Below are positions 39,091 through 49,610 of a stretch of 64,000 nt of DNA, piece by piece. The stretch covers positions 1-64,000 of the forward strand of contig CAZMRF010000010.1 of assembly GCA_964568735.1 (NCBI GenBank), read 5' to 3'. The notes beneath the pieces were generated by a model, which saw only the letters and a program-made list of their open reading frames with translations, was not told where the DNA came from and ran no database searches. How positions within the stretch are numbered: position 1 is the first letter of the stretch; every line of letters begins with the position of its first letter. The position numbers and the translations under genes were made by a program. Source of the DNA: CAZMRF01 sp964568735. GTDB lineage: Bacteria > Acidobacteriota > Polarisedimenticolia > JACPZX01.

Positions 39091-39510
39091 TCAGGAAAGC
39101 GTGTCGATCGCCGAGAAGAAGTACGGGATCTCCGACGCGACCGACGCGGGTGAGTCGGATCCGTGGATTCCGTTGCGCTCGATGTCGGTGGCGTACAGCT
39201 TCCGGATCGTCCCCTCGGCGGCCTGCGCCGGATTCGTGGCTCCCATGAGCTTTCGCAGCGCGTCGATCGCGTTGTCGCGCTCGAGCACCATGGGCATGCA
39301 GGGGCCCGAGGACATGAATTCCGTGAGCGCTCCGAAGAAGGGGCGCTCCCTGTGGACGGCATAGAAGCCCTCGGCCTGCTTCTTCGTCATGTGCACGAGG
39401 CGCGCCGCCACGATCCGGAAGCCCTCCTTCTCCAGCATCGAGATGATCCCGCCGACGTGCGCCTTCCCGACGGCGTCCGGCTTGATGATGGTCAGCGTTC
39501 TCTGAAGCAT
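39091..39510 (-). CDS. ndk: Nucleoside diphosphate kinase
   Basis: 139 residues, the usual bacterial length. Transfers the gamma phosphate between NTPs and NDPs through a phosphohistidine. Visible are the start TLTIIKPDAVGKAHVG, the loop ERPFFGALTEFMSSGP and the active site NGIHGSDS with His116, plus RNxIHGSDSPASVASEI. It starts 5 nt after the sucD stop in the direction of transcription, so it belongs to the sucCD operon, a sensible link because succinyl-CoA ligase makes ATP or GTP. Confidence 0.97.
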   Translation of the reverse strand: MLQRTLTIIKPDAVGKAHVGGIISMLEKEGFRIVAARLVHMTKKQAEGFYAVHRERPFFGALTEFMSSGPCMPMVLERDNAIDALRKLMGATNPAQAAEGTIRKLYATDIERNGIHGSDSPASVASEIPYFFSAIDTLS

Positions 39511-39515
39511 CGCAG

Positions 39516-40394
39516 CTATCGTCTCCCTGAGAGCACTCTCTCCACGGTCTCCCCCAGCACGGCCGGGCTCTCCGCCACCTGGATCCCCGCAGCCCCCAGG
39601 GCCTTCATCTTCTCGCCGGCCGTTCCGTGCCCTCCCGCGATGATGGCCCCGGCATGGCCCATCCGCTTTCCCGGAGGTGCCGTCCGGCCCGCGACGAAGG
39701 CCACGACGGGCTTCGTCATCTTCTCCTTCGCGAAGGCGGCGGCCTCCTCTTCAGCGGAGCCGCCGATCTCGCCAATCATGAGCACCGCCTCCGTCCCCGG
39801 ATCCTGCTGGAAGAGCGCCAGCGCGTCCGTGAAGTTCGTGCCGATGACGGGGTCCCCTCCGATCCCGAGGCAGGTGCTCTGACCGATCCCGCGCTGCGTA
39901 AGCTGCCAGACGGCTTCGTAGGTGAGCGTTCCGCTGCGGGAGACGACGCCGACCTTGCCGGCCTTGTGGATGTACCCCGGCATGATCCCCACCTTGCACT
40001 GCCCGGGCGTGATCACCCCGGGGCAATTCGGGCCGATGAGGCGCGTCTTCGTCCCCTTCAGCCAGGTCTTCGCGCGGATCATGTCCGCCGTCGGGATCCC
40101 CTCGGTGATGCAGACGGCGAGGCCCACGCCTGCGTCGGCCGCCTCCATGACCGCATCGGCCGCGAAGCGCGCGGGCACGAAGATCAGCGAGACGTCGGCC
40201 CCGGTCTCCCTGACGGCCTGCGAGACGGAGTCGAAGACGGGGATCCCCTCGGCCTTCTGCCCGCCCTTGCCGGGGGTGACTCCCGCGACGACCTTCGTCC
40301 CGTACTCGGCGCACTGCTTTGCGTGGAAGAGCCCTTCCTTGCCCGTGAGGCCCTGCACCACGATGCGGCTCGCGGCGCCTACGAGAATGCTCAT
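39516..40394 (-). CDS. sucD: Succinyl-CoA ligase, alpha subunit
   Basis: 292 residues. With SucC it converts succinyl-CoA, ADP/GDP and Pi to succinate, CoA and NTP in the TCA cycle. CoA-binding Rossmann part (about 1-120) includes VQGLTGKEGLFHAKQ; the ligase part has GPNCPGVITPGQCKVGIMPG and the phosphohistidine His247 in RMGHAGAIIAGG. ATG 40394 overlaps the sucC stop by 4 nt. Confidence 0.97.
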   Translation of the reverse strand: MSILVGAASRIVVQGLTGKEGLFHAKQCAEYGTKVVAGVTPGKGGQKAEGIPVFDSVSQAVRETGADVSLIFVPARFAADAVMEAADAGVGLAVCITEGIPTADMIRAKTWLKGTKTRLIGPNCPGVITPGQCKVGIMPGYIHKAGKVGVVSRSGTLTYEAVWQLTQRGIGQSTCLGIGGDPVIGTNFTDALALFQQDPGTEAVLMIGEIGGSAEEEAAAFAKEKMTKPVVAFVAGRTAPPGKRMGHAGAIIAGGHGTAGEKMKALGAAGIQVAESPAVLGETVERVLSGRR

Positions 40395-41534
40395 GCCCCC
40401 CTCCCCGAGGCGGCGGCGACCACCTTGGTCGCAGCATCCTGCATGCCCTCGGCCACGGTGAAGTTCAGCCCCGACTCCCTGAGGATCTTCCCGCCCTCGG
40501 CGCTGTTCGTCCCCTCCAGGCGCACGACGATGGGCACCCTGACCTCGATGCTCTTCACCGCCTCCACCACGCCCCCCGCCACGCGATCGCAGCGGACGAT
40601 GCCGCCGAAGATGTTGATGAGCACGGCCCGGACGTTCCTGTCCGACAGGAGGATCTTGAAGGCATTCGTCACCTGCTCGGTGGAGGCACCCCCGCCCACG
40701 TCGAGGAAGTTGGCGGGCTCCCCCCCGGCGAGCTTGATGATGTCCATCGTGGCCATGGCGAGCCCGGCGCCGTTCACCATGCAGGCCACGTTGCCGTCGA
40801 GCTTGATGTAGTTCAGCGAGTGCTTCGAGGTGAATGTCCCGCAGCCCCACGAGATCCGGGTGGCGGAAGAGCGCGTTGTCGTCGAGGTTGATCTTCGCAT
40901 CCAGCGCCTTGAGGTCGCCGCCGGCCGTCAGGATCAGAGGATTAACCTCCACGAGGCTCGCGTCCGCTCCCGTGAAGGCGTCGTAGAGGCTCGACATGAG
41001 CTTCACGGCCTTGCCGGCATGCTCGGGATCGAGCCCCAGGCCGAAGGCGATCTTGCGCCCCTGGAAGGCCTGGAAGCCCGTGGCGGGATCGATCCACTCC
41101 TTGAGGATCTTCTCCGGGTTCCTGGCCGCGACTTCCTCGATCTCCATGCCCCCCTCGGTGGAGGCCATCATCACGGGCCGCTCGCGGGACCTGTCGAGGA
41201 CGAGCCCGAGGTAGAGCTCCCGCTGGATCTCGGCCGCCTCCTCGATCAGGAGCGTCCTCACCGTGCGCCCCTCGGGGCCGGTCTGGTGCGTGACGAGTTT
41301 CATCCCGAGCATCGTCTTCGCGATCGACGCGGCTTCGGCGGCCCCCGCGGCCACCTTGATGCCGCCTCCCTTGCCCCGTCCTCCGGCGTGGATCTGGGCC
41401 TTGACGACCACCCGGCCGCCGAGCTTCTCCGCCGCGGCGCGTGCCTCCTCGGCCGTTCGCGCCACTTCGCCACGAGGCACGGCGACGCCGAAGCGGGCGA
41501 GGAGAGCCTTGGCCTGGTACTCGTGGATCTTCAT
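40391..41534 (-). pseudogene. sucC: Succinyl-CoA ligase, beta subunit, with internal frameshift
   Basis: Starts at ATG 41534 with AGGAGG upstream and MKIHEYQAKALLARFGV, the family N-terminus. ATP-grasp features (KAQIHAGGRGKGGGIK, VEVNPLILT, DAKINLDDNALFRHPDL) are good up to LRD near 40838. From SKHSLNYIKLDGNVACMVNG onwards homology continues in another frame through FLDVGGGAS and INIFGGIVRCD to the end. About eleven expected residues (the EEDP...EA stretch) are replaced by seven bases, so about 26 nt are missing. The 1,144-nt gene plus 26 nt would encode 389 residues, the normal SucC length. An assembly deletion is the likeliest cause. First gene of sucC-sucD-ndk-selenoprotein. Confidence 0.9.
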
Positions 41535-41582
41535 CGAGGGAGGACCTCCTGCGGGATCTCTTGCGGGGAAAGAAGGGCGGGC

Positions 41583-41612
41583 ATTATAGAAAGACCGGCC
41601 GACGGTAGTCAA
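41583..41612 (-). promoter_or_regulatory. Sigma-70-type promoter of the sucC operon
   Basis: On the minus strand TTGACT (41612-41607), 18-bp spacer, perfect TATAAT (41588-41583). The predicted start near 41576 leaves a leader of about 40 nt containing AGGAGG before sucC ATG 41534. One of the best promoter matches in the window. Confidence 0.75.
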
Positions 41613-41649
41613 AGCAGCGGCCGACCCGATCCGGATTCTGACCGGGCCG

Positions 41650-42783
41650 TCAGGGAAGCCCCTGGGCCACGAGCGCCGCGTGGATGGCCTCCGCCGCGAC
41701 TCGATGTCCTTCGGGGTTCCAGTGGGCGTCGATCGCGTAATAGAAGGAGTTGTCCTTGTTCGCCGCGCGGAAGGCTGGCAGGAGATCCACGACCTCACCA
41801 CCGGCGCTCTCCGCCCATGCGGCGAGCCTCCTCCCAGGGATCTCCAGGTCGTAGAGGCCGGGGCTGATCCCGACCTCCCGGGCGTGCGAGCGCCACAGGG
41901 CCTCGTCCACCTGGAAGCGCGTGGGGAAGACCACGACCATGAAGCGCGCGCCGGAGTCCTCGACGCGGCGCTTCATCGCGGCGAGAAGCGCCTCGGTGAG
42001 CTCCCATCCTTCCGCGATCTCCGGCGACGGCTCGATCTCGAAGACCTCCTCGGTCTCCAGGAGCCGAGCCGCCTCCACCGCCTCGCGCGCGTCCGATGAC
42101 CGCTCCTCCTCCTCGCCACGCTCGCGCCAGGCCTCTCGGGCGCTCTGCACGAGCATGTAGAGATGGGAGTGCGCGGCGAGGAGCTTGCGCACGTCGTAGA
42201 TCCACCGGATACGCGGCAGGCGCGGCTCGCGCCGCTGCACGACCTGTCCATCACTGACGGCGAAGTAGCGCCGCTCCACGTTGTTGCGGACGTCGTTGGG
42301 GTAGAAGCCAAGGATCACGAGATCCGGCGCGAGCGATCGGCCCAGCTTCTCCCACAGGATCAGCTCCTCGCCCGTCCCCGCCCCCGCCACTCCCGCGTTG
42401 ATCACTTCGACCGGGTAGCCACCCTCGTGGAGCAGGCGAGAGAGGAGCGCCGTCACCACCTCCTCATCCGCCACCTGCTTTCCTTCGACGAAGGAGTCCC
42501 CCATGAAGAGGATCCTCGGCACCCCCGCCTGCTTCCGCGGCGCGACCTCGGGGCCCCTGAAGCCCAGGGAGTTGTAGCTGACGACGTTCGAGAAGCCGCT
42601 GCGCGTGTACCTGTAGGAGAACGACGGCCTGTGCCGCAGCGTGCCGTCCGGGAAGACGTAGACGGCTTCCAGCGGCTGGGGGCGGAAGAGCCGGAGGATG
42701 ACCTCCGCCGCTGCCGCCGCGACGGCGATCGCGGCGAGAGCCAGGGCGGCGTTCTGGAGCAGGGGACGGATTCTCACCCGCAT
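41650..42783 (-). CDS. Membrane-anchored SGNH/GDSL hydrolase-like protein
   Basis: 377 residues with an N-terminal TM anchor (NAALALAAIAVAAAAAEVIL, about 10-30). Typical SGNH blocks are present: FMGDSFVEG (Ser nucleophile), GVAGAGTGEE (block II Gly), GFYPNDVRNN (block III Asn) and DAHWNPEGH (block V Asp and His). The enzyme would act in the periplasm, possibly removing or adding acyl groups on polysaccharide or lipid, as AlgX/AlgJ-like proteins do. Specificity cannot be read from sequence. TAGAAT at 42798-42793 is a potential -10 only about 10 nt before the ATG. Confidence 0.82.
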   Translation of the reverse strand: MRVRIRPLLQNAALALAAIAVAAAAAEVILRLFRPQPLEAVYVFPDGTLRHRPSFSYRYTRSGFSNVVSYNSLGFRGPEVAPRKQAGVPRILFMGDSFVEGKQVADEEVVTALLSRLLHEGGYPVEVINAGVAGAGTGEELILWEKLGRSLAPDLVILGFYPNDVRNNVERRYFAVSDGQVVQRREPRLPRIRWIYDVRKLLAAHSHLYMLVQSAREAWRERGEEEERSSDAREAVEAARLLETEEVFEIEPSPEIAEGWELTEALLAAMKRRVEDSGARFMVVVFPTRFQVDEALWRSHAREVGISPGLYDLEIPGRRLAAWAESAGGEVVDLLPAFRAANKDNSFYYAIDAHWNPEGHRVAAEAIHAALVAQGLP

Positions 42784-43016
42784 CGGGGCGCCATTCTATG
42801 CCACGCGCGTGCCGCTCCCCGCGACCCGGGCTTCGAGAGCGCTGAGCCGGGAGGTCCCCTGCGGCTCTGTCGCGTGCCCCAGACTCGCGCCTCCGCGACG
42901 AGACCGGGAGCAGGTCGACTCTATCAGCCCTGTCGGGGCTACTCCCCTGGCTCAGGACGATCTAGATTGCCCGGGAGCGGAAGCTTCCACGCCCCCCCAC
43001 GGGAGTCCCTGTACCC

Positions 43017-44546
43017 ATGACATCTGCTGCACCTCGATGGCTCTTCGATCGGCTTCCGAGCCTCCGGCCAACCCCGCTTCGCATCCGCCGATTCGCCGCC
43101 GTCTTGACGGCGGCAGCGGCCGCTCTCCTGTGCGCCGTGCCCCTGCCGGCCGCCGAGGGCAGCCTGCCCGAGGAGCTCCGGCGCATTCTCGGCAGCCAGC
43201 CGCTGGCCTCCTCGAGCGCCTCCGTCCAGGTCCTGGACGCGGCCACGGGCGAGAGCCTCTATGCGCACAATCCCGGCGCGATGCTCAAGCCAGCGTCGAA
43301 CATGAAGCTGGTCACCGCCGCGGCGGCTCTCGCGTTGCTGAAGCCCGAATACAGGTTCCGCACCTGGTTCTACGCCGACGCCGCGCCGGACGCGGAGGGC
43401 GTGATCCGGGGGAACCTCTACGTGAAGGGAGGGGGCTCCCCGGGTCTCGTGGGAGAGGACTGGTGGCAGATGGCCCGTCACCTGCGGGCCCTCGGAGTGC
43501 GGCGCATCGAGGGGAGCCTCGTCGGCGATGACTCGTTCTTCGACGAGATCCAGCGAGGCCCCCGCTGGCCCTCGTCCGAGGTCGACAATCCCTACAACGC
43601 TCCCGTGAGCGCGCTTTCCTGCTTTTTCAACGCCGTGGCCGTCACCGTCCGGCCCGGCACCCCGGGCGCGCCTCCCACGGTCTTTCTCGAGCCTTTCGAC
43701 GGCTTCGTCCAGATCGCGAACTCGGCCGTCACATCGGGCCGCGGCCGCAACCTTCGCGTGAGCCGTGTCTTCGCGAGCGGCCAGAACGTGATCCAGGTTT
43801 CGGGGAGGATCGGATCCGACGCGCCCCCTTACATCGTCTACAAGAGCGTGGAGGACCCGACGCTCTACGCCCTCCACGCCTTCCGCGAGGCAGCCTCCCG
43901 TGAGGAGATCCAGGTGATTGGCGAAGCACGGCGGGGGACCGTCCCCGACGGCGCGCGCCTGATCTGGACTCACGAGTCGCGGCCGCTGGCCCAGCTCATC
44001 CGTGACATGAACAAGGAAAGCAACAACTTCATGGCGGAGTCGATCCTCAAGACGATCGGCGCCGAGCAGTCGGGATCGCCCGGGAGCTCCGCCAAGGGTG
44101 CCGCCGCCGTCCTCTCATGGCTGGAGACGATAGGGGTGACGACCGAAGGCATCGTCATCGCCGACGGATCGGGACTCAGCTCGGACAACAGGATCTCGGC
44201 CGACTCGCTCGCGCAGGTCCTGCGGGTGACACACGAGAACTTCCAGGCGGCTCCCGAGTTCGTGGCCTCCCTTCCGGTGGGTGGCATCGACGGGACGCTC
44301 GACGGCCGGCTCGTCGAGACCCCGGCCATGCGGAACATCCGCGCGAAGACCGGCTTCATCCGGGGCGTCACGTCCCTGTCGGGCTACGCCATGAACAGGG
44401 GCGGCCGGGCCCTCGTCTTCTCCATCCTCATCAACGACCTCGGCGATCGCGTCTGGGAGGGCAGCCGCTCGGTCGACCGGATCTGCGACGCGCTCGTCCA
44501 GGCGACCGTCCCCGAACCCGCCCCTCCCTCCGCCCCCGGGGGCTGA
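43017..44546 (+). CDS. dacB: D-alanyl-D-alanine carboxypeptidase/endopeptidase (PBP4 type)
   Basis: 509 residues with a signal peptide after a basic N-terminus (about 25-47). A class C penicillin-binding protein that trims or opens peptidoglycan cross-links in the periplasm. Motifs: SxxK as S94-N-M-K97, SxN as KESNNFMAE, and KTG as AKTGFIRGV. The region between SxxK and SxN is enlarged, as is usual for DacB (VKGGGSPGLVGEDWW, GDDSFFDE). Length is normal. No operon partner; 233 bases without a gene lie upstream. Confidence 0.94.
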   Translation: MTSAAPRWLFDRLPSLRPTPLRIRRFAAVLTAAAAALLCAVPLPAAEGSLPEELRRILGSQPLASSSASVQVLDAATGESLYAHNPGAMLKPASNMKLVTAAAALALLKPEYRFRTWFYADAAPDAEGVIRGNLYVKGGGSPGLVGEDWWQMARHLRALGVRRIEGSLVGDDSFFDEIQRGPRWPSSEVDNPYNAPVSALSCFFNAVAVTVRPGTPGAPPTVFLEPFDGFVQIANSAVTSGRGRNLRVSRVFASGQNVIQVSGRIGSDAPPYIVYKSVEDPTLYALHAFREAASREEIQVIGEARRGTVPDGARLIWTHESRPLAQLIRDMNKESNNFMAESILKTIGAEQSGSPGSSAKGAAAVLSWLETIGVTTEGIVIADGSGLSSDNRISADSLAQVLRVTHENFQAAPEFVASLPVGGIDGTLDGRLVETPAMRNIRAKTGFIRGVTSLSGYAMNRGGRALVFSILINDLGDRVWEGSRSVDRICDALVQATVPEPAPPSAPGG

Positions 44547-44639
44547 CGACCGCGCGCGATCCGCCGATAACCCCGAAAGCGCGGAAGCCGCGGTGCTCGT
44601 CCTGCTTCCGGAAGCTAACGTGCGCACCTCTGTGGCGAA

Positions 44640-44668
44640 TTGACCCTCCCGGGGCAGGGCCGCATATT
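44640..44668 (+). promoter_or_regulatory. Sigma-70-type promoter upstream of 44695 gene
   Basis: TTGACC (44640-44645), 17-bp spacer, CATATT (44663-44668), placing transcription start near 44675, about 20 nt before ATG with GGAGGGG in the leader. Confidence 0.55.
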
Positions 44669-44694
44669 CGCGTGCACGGAGGGGATCGCAGCCC

Positions 44695-45201
44695 ATGACG
44701 ACACACGCATCGTCGCTCCGGCCCGGGCGCCGGCTCCAGGTCAGGCGCCACGAGATCGTCGTCCACACCAGCCCGCTCAGGGAATCACGCCACCTCTGCT
44801 TCGTATTCCTGGCCGACCCCTTCGCGGAGCGCCACGAGCTGAAGGTCTTCCGGGGGCAGGGGGCCACCGCCGAGGAGGCGGAGTCGGCGACGCTGAAGGA
44901 GGCGCTCTCCTACCTCGATCATCCGGCCGGCAGGTACGTCTCGACGATTCTCGCGGGGCGGAACACGCTCACGGTGGCGGGACGGAAGGTGGACATCTTC
45001 TGCGATCACCTTCCCGACGGGAGCTACCAGGCCTTCCCCTTCCTCTACCGCCCCGACGGCACCCGCGTGATCATCCTGAGATTCCACATGAACGAGGCCA
45101 TCGTCGGGGACACCCCGGGCGTTGCCATCAAGCTGTGCATCGATCGCCTCGAGGACTACTTCCTCGGGCGCGACGGCGACGCCGGCCGGGACGCGGCGTA
45201 G
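44695..45201 (+). CDS. Conserved-looking cytoplasmic protein of unknown function
   Basis: 168 residues, GGAGGGG upstream of ATG. No signal peptide or TM. Alternating strands and helices (HEIVVHTSPLRESRHLCFVFL, KVFRGQGATAEEAESATLKEAL) resemble a small alpha/beta domain. One helix carries the TAEEAESATLKEA segment seen in proteins that modify DUF/double-stranded-RNA-like folds, but I cannot assign a family. It has its own promoter and converges on mdh. Confidence 0.6.
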   Translation: MTTHASSLRPGRRLQVRRHEIVVHTSPLRESRHLCFVFLADPFAERHELKVFRGQGATAEEAESATLKEALSYLDHPAGRYVSTILAGRNTLTVAGRKVDIFCDHLPDGSYQAFPFLYRPDGTRVIILRFHMNEAIVGDTPGVAIKLCIDRLEDYFLGRDGDAGRDAA

Positions 45202-45217
45202 ACCCGGCGCCTCCGGT

Positions 45218-46144
45218 TCAGGCCCCGATCTTCGTGACCAGCTCGCGGACCGAGTCCGCGGAGCGATCGAGGGCTTCCCGCTCCGCCTCGTTCAGCGGCA
45301 GCTCGATGATCTGCTCGACGCCTCTCGATCCGAGCTTCACGGGCACGCCCACGAAGAGGCCGTCGATCCCGTACTCCCCCTTCAGGCACGCGGCGCAGGG
45401 GAGGATCTTCTTCCGATCCATCAGGATCGAATCCACCATCTCGGCGACGGCGGAGGCGGGCGCGTAGTAGGCGCTGCCGCTCTTGAGCAGCTTCACGATC
45501 TCGGCACCGCCGTCCCGCGTTCTCTGGACGAGGCGCTCAATCGTGGCATCGTCCATCAGCTCCGTGATGGGCACCCCGGCCACGGTCGTGAAGCGCGGCA
45601 GCGGCACCATTGTGTCCCCGTGGCCTCCGAGCACCAGCGCCTGGATGTTCTCGACGGAGACGTTCATCTCCATGGCGATGAAGGTCCTGAACCTCGCCGA
45701 GTCGAGGATGCCGGCCATCCCCACGACGCGCTCCCGGGGAAAGCCCGAGACCTTCAGGACCGCCTGGCACATGGCATCGAGCGGGTTGCTGACCACGATG
45801 AGGATGGCCTTCGGCGATCGCTTCGCCACCTCGCGCGTGACGCCGCTGACGATCTCGTAGTTCTTGGCCAGGAGATCGTCACGGCTCATTCCGGGCTTGC
45901 GGGGCAGCCCCGCCGTGATCACCACGATGTCGGATCCGCTGGTCTCGTCGTAGCCGTTCGACCCGGTGATCCGCGAGTCGTACAGCTCGACCGGCGCCGA
46001 CTGCATCAGGTCCAGGGCCTTCCCCTGGGGCACACCTTCGATGATGTCCACGAGCACCACGTCGGCGTATCCGCGCTCGACGATCCTCTGTGCAGCCGTC
46101 GCGCCCACGTTGCCGGCGCCCACGATCGTGACCTTGTAGCGCAT
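45218..46144 (-). CDS. mdh: Malate dehydrogenase (LDH-like, NAD-dependent)
   Basis: 308 residues. Oxidises malate to oxaloacetate in the TCA cycle. Rossmann loop GAGNVG at 9-14 and Asp33 for NAD preference. Substrate Arg82 and Arg88 in LPRKPGMSR indicate malate rather than lactate. Catalytic His175 is in GGHGDTMVP. It follows icd by 13 nt in the same direction, forming an icd-mdh operon. Confidence 0.97.
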   Translation of the reverse strand: MRYKVTIVGAGNVGATAAQRIVERGYADVVLVDIIEGVPQGKALDLMQSAPVELYDSRITGSNGYDETSGSDIVVITAGLPRKPGMSRDDLLAKNYEIVSGVTREVAKRSPKAILIVVSNPLDAMCQAVLKVSGFPRERVVGMAGILDSARFRTFIAMEMNVSVENIQALVLGGHGDTMVPLPRFTTVAGVPITELMDDATIERLVQRTRDGGAEIVKLLKSGSAYYAPASAVAEMVDSILMDRKKILPCAACLKGEYGIDGLFVGVPVKLGSRGVEQIIELPLNEAEREALDRSADSVRELVTKIGA

Positions 46145-46157
46145 CGTCGCAGCCCTC

Positions 46158-47402
<1,245 letters not shown>

Positions 47403-47446
47403 GGCCAAGGAGATACTCCGTCTCCAGCGTGTCGAGAGCCGGACCG

Positions 47447-47472
47447 CACGGGGAGCCTGGAGGTTCTCCGTG
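47447..47472. other. Inverted repeat in the icd leader/divergent intergenic region
   Basis: CACGGGGA (47447-47454) pairs with TCTCCGTG (47465-47472) with one G-T pair and a 10-nt loop. It lies 45 nt upstream of the icd start and 76 nt before the next rightward gene. It could be a leader hairpin or a protein site. No role can be assigned. The remaining 47403-47547 interval shows nothing else. Confidence 0.35.
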
Positions 47473-47547
47473 CCGGAATCTGCGGGTTGGGGTCGCTCGA
47501 AATCTATCACGGAGATTGAAGCCCTTCAACGCTCGCCGCGAGGCCGA

Positions 47548-49518
47548 ATGCCAGAGGACGCGACGCCCCGGATCCACCCCATGCTGCGCCCTGCGGCGCT
47601 GACGCTGGTCTTCCTCCTCATCGCGATCCTGGGGGCCCGCCAGACGGGAAGCCTGGATGCGGGCCATCACCTGCAAGCCGGGAGGGGAATCCTCGCGGGG
47701 CAGGGGTTGCCGCGGGAGGAGGCGCTCACCTTCGCCTCGTCCGGGCACGAGCTGATCGACACGAGCTGGGGCTACCAGGTGCTCGCGGCCCTCGTACACC
47801 TCGCGGCCGGCCCCTCCGGGCTGTCGCTCTTCCATGCCGCCGTGATCCTCGCGACCTTCCTCCTCATGGGGCTCACGGCCCGGATGCGCTCCGCGGACAC
47901 CCTCGTCCTCGCGGTGCTGCTCCTCCTAGGCGCCCTCGCCTCCGAGCCGCGCTTCGAGGCAGGCCCCGAGCTGCTCTCGTGCCTCCTCCTCGCGCTGACG
48001 CTCTGGGTCCTGCATCGCTACGCCACCCTCATGGAGGAGCCTCGCGCCGCGGATGCGCCTCGCCGTGCCGGCCGGCTCCTTCCTGCGCTTCTCCTCGTCC
48101 AGCTCCTGTGGGTCAACGTGGACGGCCTCTTCGTCCTGGGCTGGCTCGCCATGGGCTGTTGCGTGGCAGGCCTCTGGATCGCGAGCCGGAGGCCCGATCC
48201 GCGCCTTGCCGCCTGGTCGGGAGGAGCCGTCGCCGCGACCTTGATCAACCCCTACGGCTGGCGCGGGGTCGCCGCCTCGCTCGGGCTGGCGGGGTCGCTG
48301 ACGCCGGAGACGCTGTCCGGGCCCGCGAACGTCTCCGCCTCTCCATTCCAGCTCCTCGTCAGCGGCCCCTTGCCTCCCTATCCCAGGGCAGCCATCGCCT
48401 GTTATCTGATCCTGGCCCTCCTCTCCCTGGCGGCCCTCCCCGGAGCCATCAGGAAGAAGCGCTTCTGGTGCCTCCTTCTATGGCTCCCGTTCCTCGTCCT
48501 CTCGGCACGCTCGGTCCGCAACATTCCCTGGATGGTGATCGCCTGCCTGCCCTGGATGGCCTGGGCCTCGAACGCGGCAGGAATCTTCGATGCGGCCGCC
48601 CGCAGGACCCGGGTGCGCATGGAGGCACGCAGGGCGAGGACGCTTCTCACGGGCCTCGCGGCGGCTCTCGTCTTCGTCACGCTCATCCTCACGCTTCGCG
48701 TGGCGACGGACGGTCATTACGTCGGAAGCCGCCGCCTCGCCCGCACGGGGCTGGGCTGGAATCGGCTCATCATCCCCGTGGACGCGGCGGAGTTCGCCGC
48801 CCGCGCCGGGCTGGACAGGGTCCGCGTGCTGAACCATGCGAGCCTCGGTGGATGGCTGCGCTGGTCGCTCGGGAGCCAGGTCTACTTCGATCCGAGGCTG
48901 GCCATCGACGAGGCGCTCCAGCGGCGCTACGAGGCCTCCCTCGGGTCGCTCCCGGCCCGGGACGGCGAGGTCCTTCGCTTCGGAATCGGCTGGATCATCT
49001 TTCCCTACGCGAGCGAGCCGAAGCTCCTCCTCGATCTCAGCGCAGATCCGGAGTGGATCCTGGCCTACGTGGATCACCTCTCGGCCGTCTTCGTCCGGGT
49101 GGGCACCGAGGCCCAGGGGCGGATCGACCCGAACCTGGTCTCCGTTTTCGACGCGAGGAGCGCAGCACCCCGGCCCGAGGAGCTGCCGGGCCTCGGATCG
49201 GGTGAGCCACCCGGACCGATGCGCGCGTGGCTCAGCGGCATCTGGAGGCGGCAGCACTACCCGGTCCAGGACAGGAACCTTGGGCTCTTCCATTACTCCC
49301 GCGGGGAGATCGAGCACGCCTCCGCCCGGTTCTCCATGGCCATCGCCCGCAGCGGCGGCGCCTTCTACGAGATCTACGGTGACCTCGGCTCCAGCCTCTT
49401 CCACATGGGAGAGTTCAGGCTCGCCCGGGAAGCCCTCCGCGTCGTCCTGAGCCGCGATCCGCATGATCGCCTGGCGACGAGGCGGCTCGAGGAGATGGCC
49501 TCGCTCCCGGACATCTGA
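47548..49518 (+). CDS. Polytopic membrane protein, GT-C glycosyltransferase-like, with C-terminal TPR
   Basis: 656 residues from ATG 47548 (ATG 47581 is an alternative). About ten to eleven TM segments are packed in the first 370 residues. The first periplasmic loop contains DAGHHLQAGRGILAGQGLPR and then ELIDTSWGYQVLAAL, the general pattern of lipid-linked-sugar GT-C transferases (Asp in loop 1, then Trp-rich motif). The loop after the last TM and the soluble C-terminus (LNHASLGGWLRWSL, FDPRLAID) are also seen in such membrane proteins, and the end (YGDLGSSLFHMGEFRLAREALRVVL) is TPR-like. Transferase activity is an inference. Confidence 0.7.
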   Translation: MPEDATPRIHPMLRPAALTLVFLLIAILGARQTGSLDAGHHLQAGRGILAGQGLPREEALTFASSGHELIDTSWGYQVLAALVHLAAGPSGLSLFHAAVILATFLLMGLTARMRSADTLVLAVLLLLGALASEPRFEAGPELLSCLLLALTLWVLHRYATLMEEPRAADAPRRAGRLLPALLLVQLLWVNVDGLFVLGWLAMGCCVAGLWIASRRPDPRLAAWSGGAVAATLINPYGWRGVAASLGLAGSLTPETLSGPANVSASPFQLLVSGPLPPYPRAAIACYLILALLSLAALPGAIRKKRFWCLLLWLPFLVLSARSVRNIPWMVIACLPWMAWASNAAGIFDAAARRTRVRMEARRARTLLTGLAAALVFVTLILTLRVATDGHYVGSRRLARTGLGWNRLIIPVDAAEFAARAGLDRVRVLNHASLGGWLRWSLGSQVYFDPRLAIDEALQRRYEASLGSLPARDGEVLRFGIGWIIFPYASEPKLLLDLSADPEWILAYVDHLSAVFVRVGTEAQGRIDPNLVSVFDARSAAPRPEELPGLGSGEPPGPMRAWLSGIWRRQHYPVQDRNLGLFHYSRGEIEHASARFSMAIARSGGAFYEIYGDLGSSLFHMGEFRLAREALRVVLSRDPHDRLATRRLEEMASLPDI

Positions 49519-49610
49519 TGATGATCTCGCGCACCGGCCCGCGCCGCAGCGCGGATCCCGCGGAGATCGGCGGTGGTATCCTGTCCCAGGAGTTCCATGC
49601 GGAGGGCTCG

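Noticed and set aside
42793..42798. TAGAAT -10-like box before the SGNH hydrolase gene
   Set aside because: Only about 10 nt from the ATG and no -35; not listed as a promoter.
42784..43016. 233 bases between the SGNH hydrolase and dacB
   Set aside because: No coding frame with homology-like sequence, tRNA or strong repeat seen apart from the weak -10.
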